From UTCFX2 sp963788305 (GTDB lineage: Bacteria; Chloroflexota; Anaerolineae; Anaerolineales; UBA4823), in assembly GCA_963788305.1 (NCBI GenBank), contig CAWBGK010000014.1, positions 1 through 64,000 of the forward strand: a stretch of 64,000 bases of DNA, in the 5' to 3' direction. Position 1 is the first letter of the stretch. Each line of letters begins with the position of its first letter. A program made the translations under genes and the position numbers. The notes under the pieces are model-generated. The model ran no database searches. It was not told the DNA's origin and saw only the letters and a program-made list of their open reading frames with translations. Of the stretch, positions 28,831-37,960 are shown in pieces.

Positions 28831-29427
28831 ATGATTAACCTACTGCGGACGGCAGGGTTGACGCTGTTAATTTTCACGGTGATGACAGGTCTGCTCTACC
28901 CGGCCATGATTACCCTGGTCGCCCAGGCTCTGGTTCCTGCCCAGGCGAATGGGAGCATGATCCTTGATGGGGATCAGGTTGTCGGTTCCGAATTAATCGG
29001 TCAGCCCTTCGATGCGCCGGAATATTTTTGGGGACGGCCTTCTGCATCGATCCCCTTTCCCTATAACGCGGCTGCCTCGGCCGGCTCAAACCTGGGTCCA
29101 AGTAGCCCTATGCTGGAGCAGGCAGTCCGGGACCGGATCGAAGCCTTGCGTTCACTTGATCCTCAAAACCCGTTGCCAGTCCCGGTGGATCTGGTCACCG
29201 CCTCGGGCAGCGGGCTGGACCCGCATATCTCGCTGGCAGCCGCGCGCTTTCAGGCAGCGCGTGTGGCTCGGGCGCGCGCAGCCGCTCCTGCCGAGATCGA
29301 TGCACTGATCGAGCAGCACACTGAGCAGCGCCAGCTTGGATTCGTGGGCGAGCCGCGCCTGAATGTGCTGGCATTGAACCTGGCTCTGGACCTTTCCTTT
29401 CCAATCAGTCCATCTGCGATACAATGA
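28831..29427 (+). CDS. kdpC: potassium-transporting ATPase subunit KdpC
   Basis: Intact, 198 aa. One N-terminal membrane helix (GLTLLIFTVMTGLLYPAMI) and a periplasmic domain with QPFDAPEYFWGRPSA and the conserved TASGSGLDPHISLAAARFQ stretch. In known complexes KdpC stabilises KdpFABC and raises ATP affinity. Separated by 80 bases from the 113-aa gene. Confidence 0.95.
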   Translation: MINLLRTAGLTLLIFTVMTGLLYPAMITLVAQALVPAQANGSMILDGDQVVGSELIGQPFDAPEYFWGRPSASIPFPYNAAASAGSNLGPSSPMLEQAVRDRIEALRSLDPQNPLPVPVDLVTASGSGLDPHISLAAARFQAARVARARAAAPAEIDALIEQHTEQRQLGFVGEPRLNVLALNLALDLSFPISPSAIQ

Positions 29428-29478
29428 AGATTGCATAATGCTTGGAGACCCGGGCAGCCTCTCCAGGGCTTTGGTGTA

Positions 29479-32173
29479 ATGATGCAAACCGGCGAATCCC
29501 GTCCTGATCCAGATCGACTCCTGGAGCAAATCCAGCATGAAACCCTTCAAGCCCATCGCGGCAGGCTGAAGATTTTTTTAGGCTACGCAGCCGGAGTTGG
29601 CAAGACCTTTGCGATGCTGGAAGCAGCTCACCAGCGCCAGGCGGAAGGCCTCGATGCCGTCGTGGGTTATATTGAGACTTCACGGCGCGTGGAAACCGAA
29701 GCGATGCTGGCAGGGCTTGAGGTTTCTGCCGCGCAGATTGATCACCTACCGCGATCGGGCGCTGTCCGAATTGGATACGGATGCAGTCATTGCACGCCGG
29801 CCGCAGCTGGTGCTGGTGGATGAGCTGGCTCATACCAATCTCCCTGGTTCCAGGCATGTAAAAAGGTTTCAAGATGTGGAAGAGATCCTGGACGCAGGGA
29901 TTGACGTCTATACCACGCTGAATATCCAGCATCTAGAAAGCCTGAACAACGTCATCGCCCAAATTACCGGGATCACGGTTCGCGAGACGATCCCCGACCG
30001 CATGATCGATGATGCCACCGACATCGAGCTGATCGATTTACCCCCCGACGAGCTGCTCAACCGTCTTAGAGATGGCAAAGTCTACATCCCCGAGCAGGCG
30101 GCCCGGGCGATCCAGCGCTTTTTTCGCAAAGGCAACCTGACCGCGCTGCGGGAGCTCTCCATGCGGCGGGCTGCTGAGCGCGTGGATGACCAGATGCGAG
30201 ATTATATGCAGGTCGAGGCGATCCCCGGACCCTGGCCAGCGGGGGAGCGGCTGATGGTGTGCGTCAGCCCGAGCCCCATGTCTGAGCGCCTGGTGCGTTC
30301 TACCCGCCGCCTGGCTGACGAATTAAACGCTGAATGGTTGGCGCTGTATGTTGAGCTGCCTGAGCATGCCAGGCTGACGCAGGACCAGCGCAACCGCCTC
30401 GGAAAGACCCTGCTGCTCGTTGAAGAGCTGGGCGGTCGGTCCTATTCGCTCCCCGGCAGCTCGGTTGCCGAGACCGCCCTGAATTACGCCCAGATGAACA
30501 ATATCACGAAGATCATCGTCGGAAAACCGCTTCAAGCCCGCTGGCGCGACTTCTTTTTCGGCTCTGTGGTCGATGATCTTGTTCGGAACAGCGGAAAAAT
30601 TGACGTGTATGTCATCAGCAGTGAAAGTGATGAGAAATTGCCTGCCCCCACAAGCCGGATTGCTGAACCCCCCATAGTTTGGAAGAATTATGGCTTTGCG
30701 GTTCTGATCCTCATTGCAGCCTTTGGGGTAGGCAGAATTTTTCGTCCTTACTTTTCGCCGACTAACCTGGTGATGGTCTTTCTCCTGGCTGTGGTCGTAA
30801 GCGCGGTCTACCTGGGACGAGGGCCGTCCGTTTTGGTGTCTTTCCTGGGTGTCCTGGTTTTTGACTATTTCTTTGTGCCGCCGTTTTTGACATTTGCGAT
30901 CTCCGATACAGAATATATCCTGACCTTCATCGGCTTGTTTGGAGTCGGACTGGTGATCAGCGAGCTAACCGCGCGAGTGCGAGACCGAGCAGAAGTAGCC
31001 CAGCGCAGGGAAATCGAGACCGCCAGGCTTTATGCGCTCAGCCGTGATTTGTCTGTTGCCGAAGGGCTGGAAGAGATCGTTCAGTCGGTCATCGCGAACA
31101 TCGCCAAGACCTTCAATCGGGAAACAATCATTTTTCTGCCGGATGATGAAAACCCAAAAAGCCTGCATCCCCATGGCATGAATGCGGACTTTGACCTCGA
31201 TCAAAATGAGCTGGCGGTGGCCGACTGGACTTTTCGGCACGGCCAGCCAGCTGGTCGGGGAACGGATACGCTGGCTGCCGCGGATACTCGCTTCATACCC
31301 CTGAAAACCGCCAACGGCGTGATCGGCGTCATCGGGATTCGTCCGGGAAATCCGGAAAATACCCTCACAGCCGACCAGCGCCGATTGCTGGAGACTTTCA
31401 CCAGCCAGGCGGCGCTTGCAATTGAACATGCCCGCCTTGCCGAACAGGTGCACTTGACCCGCCTCCTGCAGGCAGCTGAAAAGCTGCAGACGGCTTTACT
31501 CAATTCGATCTCCCACGACCTGCGCACACCGCTGGTGTCGATCAAGGGCGCGCTCACGAGCCTGGCCGAGAGCGGACCGGCGATGAACGCAGAGATTCGG
31601 CAGCGCTTGATTGAGACAGCCGTGGAAGAAACGGACCGGATGAACCGGCTGGTGGGCAATCTACTGAATATGACCCGGCTGGAAGCGGGGGCGATGCAGG
31701 TGGTCAAGAAACCTGGGGACCTGCTGGATGCGATCGGGACCGCGCTGGAAAACCTGGGCGAAAGGTCGCAGGACCATTCGATCATGATTAATGTCCCCGA
31801 TAATTTTGCGCTGGTCCCGATGGATTTTGTCTTGATCGTGCAGGTGCTGGTCAATCTGATCGACAATTCTCTGAAGTATTCCGCGCCGGGTACTCCCATA
31901 GAAATTCGAGCGCATCAGGAAGAAAGAAAGGCGCAGGTTATCGTGAGCGACAGGGAAGTCGGCATCCCAACAGGCGATCTCGAGCATATTTTTGATAAAT
32001 TCTATCGGGTCCAGCGCCCCGAGAACATCAGCGGCACGGGATTGGGGCTATCGATCAGCAAAGGGATCGTCGAAGCGCATGGAGGCAGCATTTGGGCCGA
32101 AAACCGGGTTGAGGGCGGCGCCACGATTTCTTTCACGCTGCCCCTGGAGGAATACCAGGAGGCGAAGCAGTGA
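29479..32173 (+). CDS. kdpD: osmosensitive K+ channel sensor kinase KdpD
   Basis: Membrane sensor histidine kinase of the K+-limitation response. Order: N-terminal KdpD domain with Walker-type GYAAGVGKTFAMLE and LVDELAHTNLPG; UspA-like domain (~residues 250-380); four helices from ~400 (AVLILIAAFGVGRIF); GAF domain; HisKA with SHDLRTPLVSIKG; HATPase. A frameshift near 29750 splits the N-terminal domain. In the ATP lid the usual DxGxGI reads DREVGI, so one glycine of the G1 box is replaced. Overlaps kdpE by 4 bases. Confidence 0.9.
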
Positions 32174-32864
32174 CCGAGATCGGGTTAAGAGTGCTGGTTG
32201 TCGACGATGAGCGCGCCATTAGAAGATATCTGAATGCGGCGCTGAACGCCCAGGGGAGCGTGGTCATCGAAGCGATCGATGGTGAATCCGCGCTGCGAGC
32301 CGCCGCATTGGATCGGCCTGACGTGATCATCCTCGACCTGGGATTGCCCGATATCGATGGCGTTGAAATCACCCGAAGGATCCGAGAGTGGTCGCAGGTG
32401 CCGATCATCATCCTGTCCGTGCGCGAACAGGAAAGCGATAAAATTGCTGCCCTCGACGCCGGCGCGGACGATTACCTGACCAAACCGTTTGGGACGGGCG
32501 AGCTGCTGGCGCGCATCCGGGCGGCGGTGCGGCGGACCAACCAGCCCGAGAACGAACCGGTCATCGAGACTGGCAGGCTGAGGGTCGATCTCGCCCGCCG
32601 GCGCGTGACCCTGGATCTGACCGAGGTTTCTCTGACGCCGATTGAATACGATATTATCCGGCTGCTGGCACAGAATATCGGCAGGGTGCTGACCCACAGG
32701 CAGCTGCTTCAGCAGGTCTGGGGAAGGACATACGGGGACGACCTGCACCTGCTGCGTGTGAATATCAGCAATTTACGCCGAAAAATCGAAAGCCGATCCG
32801 GCTGCGGCCGCAGTACCTCCTCACCGAAGCAGGAGTAGGCTACCGTCTCAGGTCGCTGGAATAA
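32170..32864 (+). CDS. kdpE: response regulator KdpE
   Basis: Transcription factor of the OmpR/PhoB class. The receiver domain has acidic residues VVDDER, phosphorylation Asp in IILDLGLPDIDG, Lys in LTKPFG. The winged-helix C-terminus contains LTPIEYDIIRLLAQNIGRVL. A slip near 32795 is needed to reach the normal end PQYLLTEAGVGYRLRSLE at 32864; uncorrected the frame ends in an odd SPKQE tail. ATG of kdpE overlaps the kdpD stop. Activates kdpFABC when phosphorylated by KdpD in known systems. Confidence 0.9.
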
Positions 32865-32946
32865 ACGGATCATCTCTGACAGCGCAGGAAAATCTCTTTG
32901 TCCAGCACTGAATCGCTGGGTTGGTTCAGGCTAACCGGATAGAACG

Positions 32947-32977
32947 AAAAAACCCCACAAAGTTCTGTGGAGTTTTT
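32947..32977 (-). terminator. terminator of the tRNA gene (also works for kdpE)
   Basis: Stem CCCCACA/TGTGGAG with one mismatch and a 6-nt loop, flanked by six A on the left and five T on the right, so it can terminate on both strands. Confidence 0.7.
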
Positions 32978-32980
32978 AGT

Positions 32981-33054
<74 letters not shown>

Positions 33055-33070
33055 TTTTTTCGTACGCCGG

Positions 33071-33099
33071 ATTATAACCGCTTTGAAGCCCGATTGCAA
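33071..33099 (-). promoter_or_regulatory. sigma70 promoter of the tRNA-Val gene
   Basis: On the minus strand, -35 TTGCAA (33099-33094) and perfect -10 TATAAT (33076-33071) are 17 bases apart, 16 bases upstream of the mature tRNA start. Confidence 0.75.
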
Positions 33100-33115
33100 G
33101 GAATAATGATTTACA

Positions 33116-33190
33116 GCGAAGGACGCAAAGGAGGAGAAGCATTCTTATAAGTATTGAAACCTTAGCTTTCTTCGCGCCCTTCGCGGTTTA
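33116..33190. repeat. GCGAAGG(A/G)CGCAAAG-type inverted intergenic repeat
   Basis: GCGAAGGACGCAAAGG at 33116-33131 and TTCGCGCCCTTCGCGG at 33171-33186 are diverged inverted copies of a short motif. A relative occurs at 35271-35310. The 3' end of the creatininase gene runs into it. Confidence 0.4.
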
Positions 33191-34362
33191 ATCTCTTTCT
33201 CCAGGGTTTCCCAGATCCTCTGCCCCACAGCCCGTAGCCGGCATCGCGGCGAGCTTCGCGGCGATTATGCTGCTCGAGGATCTCCAGCACATGTTCAGCT
33301 TTCTCTTCCGCAGCGGCTTCCAGCCAGAGCCGGCCCTTTGTCAGCCGTCCCGAGGCTGCCTGCGCCGTACGCGCCGGTCTTGCTGTCGTCGTCCCAGGGT
33401 GGGTTGGCGATCAGCGCCCCGCCTTCGACCCAATCCATATAGTAGCTCGGGGTAGAGACGAAATCCGTCTCGTCGATGACCTTCTCCATGTGCACCAGCT
33501 CCGGACGCAGGTGCAGGATCAGCGAGGTCTCCAGCTCGCAGGCGTGCCCCATCCCGCCAATCGGAGACGAGCGGAGCCTCTGCGATCGCCTCGACCCCGC
33601 TTTCGCCGGAGAGATACAGGAATGCCGTGGCGATAAATGCCCGGCGGTGCCGCTCCCCGGCATATTTGATCACGTTGACCAGGAAGGAATGGTTCCCGCC
33701 GTGGCCGTTGGTGAAGTAGAGCGTCCTGAAACCGCGCCCGACCAGCGTATCGGCGACCGCCAGGAAGAAATCTTCGAATGCCCGCCCGCCGCAGCTCAGC
33801 GTCCCGGCGAAGGACGGGCGGTGAGTGCTGACGCCGTACGGCAAGACCGGCAGCAGACCAGGCGTGCTCCGGTGCATCGGCGCGGTCGCTTCAGCGACTA
33901 GCCGCGATGATCAGCGTGTCGGTGCTCATCGGCAGGTGGTAGGCGTGCTGCTCGGTGTGGCCGACCGGGATAAGGATCACGTTGCTGCGAACCGAGTTCG
34001 GGGGAAAGCGCCAGCGGGCAGGCGTGCTGGCTGGGATGGGACAGGCGCGATCCGCTCGAGCCGAGCTCGAGCTCGCGTCCTGCGGCGTCAGGATGAAGAC
34101 GTTGGTGAAGCCATCGTCGCGCAGGCTTTCGACCAGGTTGAGCAGCAGCTTCCGCAGCTTTTCCCGCGGGACCGCCAGACCGCTCCCTGCCCAGCCGTAT
34201 GGAATGGGCGGCAGCAGCCCGGCCTCGATCGGGTTTCCCAGGGCGCTGGCCAGCCGCTCCAGGTCGTAGCCCTGCCCCAGCGGGATCACCAGTGGAGGTA
34301 TGGCGCGGTAGAGCGTCGACTTCGGGGAACGTTATGTTCTCATATTGAAAGAATTTGGTCAT
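33162..34362 (-). CDS. creatininase-family protein with an extra N-terminal half-domain
   Basis: Amidohydrolase of the creatininase family. Starts MTKFFQYENITFPEVDALP, then after a slip near 34300 PLGQGYDLERLASALGNPIE and LLPPIPYGWAGSGL, a creatininase-like segment without metal ligands. A second, complete set follows: ILIPVGHTEQHAYHLPMSTD, YGVSTHRPSFAGTLS and YFTNGHGGNHSFLVN, the metal-binding motifs. Frame changes near 34300, 33900, 33555 and 33335; the end may be near 33162 but enters an intergenic repeat. About 400 codons versus ~240-260 for single-domain members. Substrate unknown. Confidence 0.75.
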
Positions 34363-34419
34363 CTTGAACCTGTTGGTTCTAAAAACGTTGGAATATTCAA
34401 GCGTTTAAACACGAGCGCT

Positions 34420-35069
34420 TTATAGCCGGCTCAGCAGCTGCGTCTTTTTCTCCTGGAACTCCTCGTCCGTCAGCAGCCCCTGCTGGCGCAGCGTGTCCAG
34501 CTGCTTGATCAGGTCCGGCAGGCTGCGCGTCCCCCGGCGACGGCGATGTCGCCGAAGGTGAAACCTTCGCCGCTCTCCAGCTTTTCCTTTGCGTTGAGCA
34601 TCGCGGTCTTGAACTCGACCGGGTGGTCGATACGCTTGAACAGGTTGACGCCCAGCTCGCTGGCGGTCAGGATCTCGATGTCGCCATAGTCAAAAATACG
34701 CCCGAACGCGGTCTGCATCAGCTTTACGTCGTTTACCTTTTCAAGCGATGTGTCGGTGACCAGCTTGTCCAGCACGCCGGAGAGCTGGATCACCCGCCGG
34801 TTGGTCAGGACGTACATGTGGTTCGTATAGCTCAAGAGATCGCGAATGGCGGTCACGACAGGGATCAGGATCAGCGCGAAGCCGACGGCTACGATGATCA
34901 ATACGAAATCCGTGAAGAAAATCGCCGCGGTTACCGTCGCAGCCAGAAATATCAGGATCAGGATGATCTCGGTCAGGATCGAGCTGATCAGCAGGAACCA
35001 GTGCTGGCGGGCGGTGTGGACAATTTTTTCGCGCTCAGCCAGCATGCTTTCAAGATAGGACTTCGACAT
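34420..35069 (-). CDS. membrane PH-domain protein with SHOCT tail
   Basis: Start at 35069 (MSKSYLESMLAEREKIVHTA) because GGAGG precedes it. Two membrane helices (WFLLISSILTEIILILIFLA and FVLIIVAVGFALILIPVV), then a bacterial PH-like domain (YVLTNRRVIQLSGVLDK, EKVNDVKLMQTAFGRIFDYG). After a slip near 34535 the tail reads SLPDLIKQLDTLRQQGLLTD and EEFQEKKTQLLSRL, a SHOCT motif. Such proteins are uncharacterised; the PH part faces the cytoplasm. Confidence 0.8.
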
Positions 35070-35234
35070 AGCAGCCGCCTCCAATTCATTTTAATTCTAA
35101 ATAGATGAGGAATGATTCAGCGATAAACTGAATCAGGAGGGACTATATCAAACCAGGACGTATTCGTCAAGCTGAGCGTAAAATATCTATGGAATCTGTA
35201 ACCTGGACATAGATGACTGTAGATTATTAGAAGT

Positions 35235-36602
35235 TCAGCGTTGATTTATATAATTAAGGGACTTTCTTGTGCTTTGTGCTCTTCGTGTCCTTTGTGGTTC
35301 GATCTTGAATCTTCGAAGAGAAGCTAACTGATATTCTCGGCGAAGGAACTCCTCAGCAAGGGTCACACCCTGATCTGCGATGAAAAAGTGGAAGATCCCT
35401 GCCGCAGCCAGCCCGCCCAGCGCGCTCACGAAGAAGGTCAGCTGGTAGCCGTAAGCCTGGGCCAGCCAACCCCCGATAAAAGGAGCCAGGATATTCGCCG
35501 GGGCAATCAGCGTGTTTGCCATCCCAACGTAAGCGGGGCGCTCGGCTTCGCTGCCGTATTCCAGCGTCATCGAGAGCGCTACCGTCCAGATCGCGACGTT
35601 TCCGACCCCAGCCAGGATAAAGACCAGGAAGAACCAGGCCGGCGCCAGCGCCCACCACGCCAGCAGCGCGCTGGCCGAGATCGAGAGCAGCCCGGCGATC
35701 ATCACGTTGCGGTGGCCGATCCGGTCCCCCAGCCAGCCCATGGTCACGTTCGCCGCCACGTTTGTGCCCATCAGCACGCCGGTCATCCAGCCGATCTGGG
35801 TTTCGCTCACTCCGAGCCGGCTGACGGCATAGACTGTGTAGAAGGCGTAGCCGATCAACGCTAGCTGAGAGATCAGCCGCCCGAATATGAACCGCCGGAA
35901 ATTCTGGTCGCGGCGCAGGATCGTCTTCAGGCTGGACATCATATCCACCTGGGTGGCTGCCAGCTCCGATTCGGGCCGTGGGCTTGCCGGCTCGCGGGTC
36001 ATCGCCAGCAGGATCCAACCGACGACCATCAGCCCGCTGCAGATCAGAAAATCGATCCCAAATCCTTTTGTGCCGGTGTTCCGGGAAAGGATCACCCCCG
36101 CGAAAACCGCCGCAACGCTGCCCAGCAGGTTTGCCGCCGCGGCCTGGACCCCAAAAAAGCTGCCGCGCTGCCCGGACGGGATGATCTTGCCGATCATGTT
36201 CTGCCAGGGGTTGGCGGTCAGCCCCGCGCCCAGTCCCTGCACGATCAGCAGGCAAAATGTGGCCACCAGGCCGGCAGGGATCCCAATGGTCGGGATCAGG
36301 AACGCGATCACCGCCAATCCCAGGAACGGGAAGCGCTCGAGCAGGGTGAGTGAGATAACCGCCGGTTTGAAGCGCGGCAGGCGGGAGATCCAGCGGGCGG
36401 TGAAGAGCTGCGGCAGCTGCCATCCGGCCGAGTGAATCGCCGGGACCAACCCGATCAGGATGGGTGAATCGGTCATCGTGCTGACGAACAGCGGTAAGAT
36501 CGTGACGAACGAGGCGAAACCCATCGCAAAACCGAAAAATGCGCCTTCGAGGATGTTGACGGTCATGTTGTGGCGGAGGTTCGTTTGCAGATCGGCGTTC
36601 AT
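35235..36602 (-). CDS. major facilitator superfamily transporter
   Basis: Intact, 455 aa, about twelve membrane helices (first FFGFAMGFASFVTILPLFV). WLGDRIGHRNVMIAGLL is the MFS loop 2-3/8-9 motif; no substrate signature is recognised. The last ~30 residues (RFKIEPQRTRRAQSTRKSLN) are encoded by an intergenic-type repeat and are probably a recent extension. The start ATG overlaps the exonuclease stop (ATGA), so the two are coupled. Confidence 0.85.
   Translation of the reverse strand: MNADLQTNLRHNMTVNILEGAFFGFAMGFASFVTILPLFVSTMTDSPILIGLVPAIHSAGWQLPQLFTARWISRLPRFKPAVISLTLLERFPFLGLAVIAFLIPTIGIPAGLVATFCLLIVQGLGAGLTANPWQNMIGKIIPSGQRGSFFGVQAAAANLLGSVAAVFAGVILSRNTGTKGFGIDFLICSGLMVVGWILLAMTREPASPRPESELAATQVDMMSSLKTILRRDQNFRRFIFGRLISQLALIGYAFYTVYAVSRLGVSETQIGWMTGVLMGTNVAANVTMGWLGDRIGHRNVMIAGLLSISASALLAWWALAPAWFFLVFILAGVGNVAIWTVALSMTLEYGSEAERPAYVGMANTLIAPANILAPFIGGWLAQAYGYQLTFFVSALGGLAAAGIFHFFIADQGVTLAEEFLRREYQLASLRRFKIEPQRTRRAQSTRKSLNYINQR
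35271..35310. repeat. short dispersed intergenic-type repeat inside the MFS 3' end
   Basis: CTTTCTTGTGCTTTGTGCTC followed by TTCGTGTCCTTTGTGGTTCG shares its pattern with the repeat near 33116-33190. Confidence 0.4.
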
Positions 36603-37878
36603 GGCTCGTTCTTAATTTTCTTTTGAAGACGGACCAACCGGTGCTGCAGCTCTTCGGTGCGCTGGCGTTTTTCGAAAATCCCGGCGAGGTGATTGTCCGA
36701 GCCAGTCAGCGCGCCGGACTCGATCTGCTCGAGCGCGGATTCGGTCCAGGATATTGCCAGGGGAATGTCTTTGAGCTGGTGCTCGTAATATTTGGCCAGC
36801 TCGATATGCGATTCCAGGTGGTGGTGGTCGGCAGCCTGCCGCCAGAGCTGGAGCGCGGTGTCCCAGTCGTTCTGGCGTTTGCGGATCGCAGCAAGCCGTG
36901 CGATCGCCTGCAGGAGCAGCGCTTCGGGAAATTGTTCGCTGTGGAGGTCCTCGTGGTCTAACCCGTGGATGTAGAGCTGGGTCAGCCCTTTCCAGCTCTC
37001 CCAGGTCTTCAAAGAGCTTCGCTAATGCGATCAGGTCGATCCCAAACCGGCTGCCGAGCGAGACCGGCTCGGCCAGCAGCCATGCCATGTGGTCCAGCAA
37101 GCCGGTTAGCGAGAGCACGTCCATCGCGTTATGATACAGCACGTTCTTCAGCGGCTCAGGGTCGCCGCTGCGCAGGAAGTCGAAATAGATCTGCGGGATC
37201 ATCCAGCCGGGGATGTCCTGCTCGCTGCGCAGTGCCCCAAGCACCTGGACCTCCAGGTTGGCCAGGGTCCGGCTTGGGATCCGGTCGCGCCAGAGCCGGC
37301 GAGCCAGGTGGAGCAGGTCGATATGGGCAAGCTCCTTCAGCGGCGAGCGCAGGCCCTGGAAGGTGAACCGCGTCTGCAGCAGCGGTACGTCGAAGGTCTT
37401 GCCGTTGAAGGTCGTAATCGCCTGGCAGGGCGCCAGGAAGGCTTCGAACGCGGCCAGCTGGGCCGGTTCCTCGCCGGGGTCGCGCAGAAGGAACTGCTGC
37501 AGGACAAATTCTTCTCCGCAAAAGCGGCCTAGTCCAATCAAGAACGCATACGTCCCTGTCCCACCAGAAAGGCCGGTCGTTTCGGTGTCCATGAATGCGA
37601 TCGCTTCCGGCGGCAGGCTGCGGATGCGCTCGTCGCCCGCCCATTGCGCCAGCATCTCCAGCGGAGCGTCCACCCGCAGCGCCGAAGCCCCGTGCGGCTG
37701 CCCCAACGCAAAGCGCCGCTCGACCACGAACGTTTCGCCCTGTGGGGTCTGGATTCGTTCGCCACCCAGGACCTCCTCCATCCGTTGAGGCTGGGTGTGA
37801 GGCTGGACAGGTTTGATGTCCTGGGCGCCGACTTTTAACGCCGAGGGCTTTCAGTCTATCTGCGATGGACGACGGCAT
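36599..37878 (-). CDS. RNase H-like 3'-5' exonuclease with TPR-like tail
   Basis: Starts MPSSIADRLKALGVK at 37878 and shifts frame near 37830. The RNase H-like exonuclease domain (YprB type) has AFMDTETTGLSGG (ExoI, DxE), TTFNGKTFDVPLL (ExoII) and YHNAMDVLSLTGLL (ExoIII Asp). After a slip near 37005 the C-terminal ~130 residues are helical repeats (WDTALQLWRQAADHHHLESH, then IELAKYYEHQLKDIPLAISW). ~426 codons. Predicted nucleic-acid exonuclease; natural substrate unknown. Coupled to the MFS gene by ATGA. Confidence 0.8.
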
Positions 37879-37896
37879 GCTGGAATGGCCTGTGGG

Positions 37897-37925
37897 TTGA
37901 CTTTTCAATCTTTCGGTGCTATTGT
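37897..37925 (+). promoter_or_regulatory. promoter of the large secreted-protein gene
   Basis: -35 TTGACT at 37897-37902, -10 TATTGT at 37920-37925, 17-base spacer; the ATG is 36 bases downstream. Confidence 0.5.
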
Positions 37926-37960
37926 ATCACCCTACATCGAAGACGATCGGGAGAGAAACG

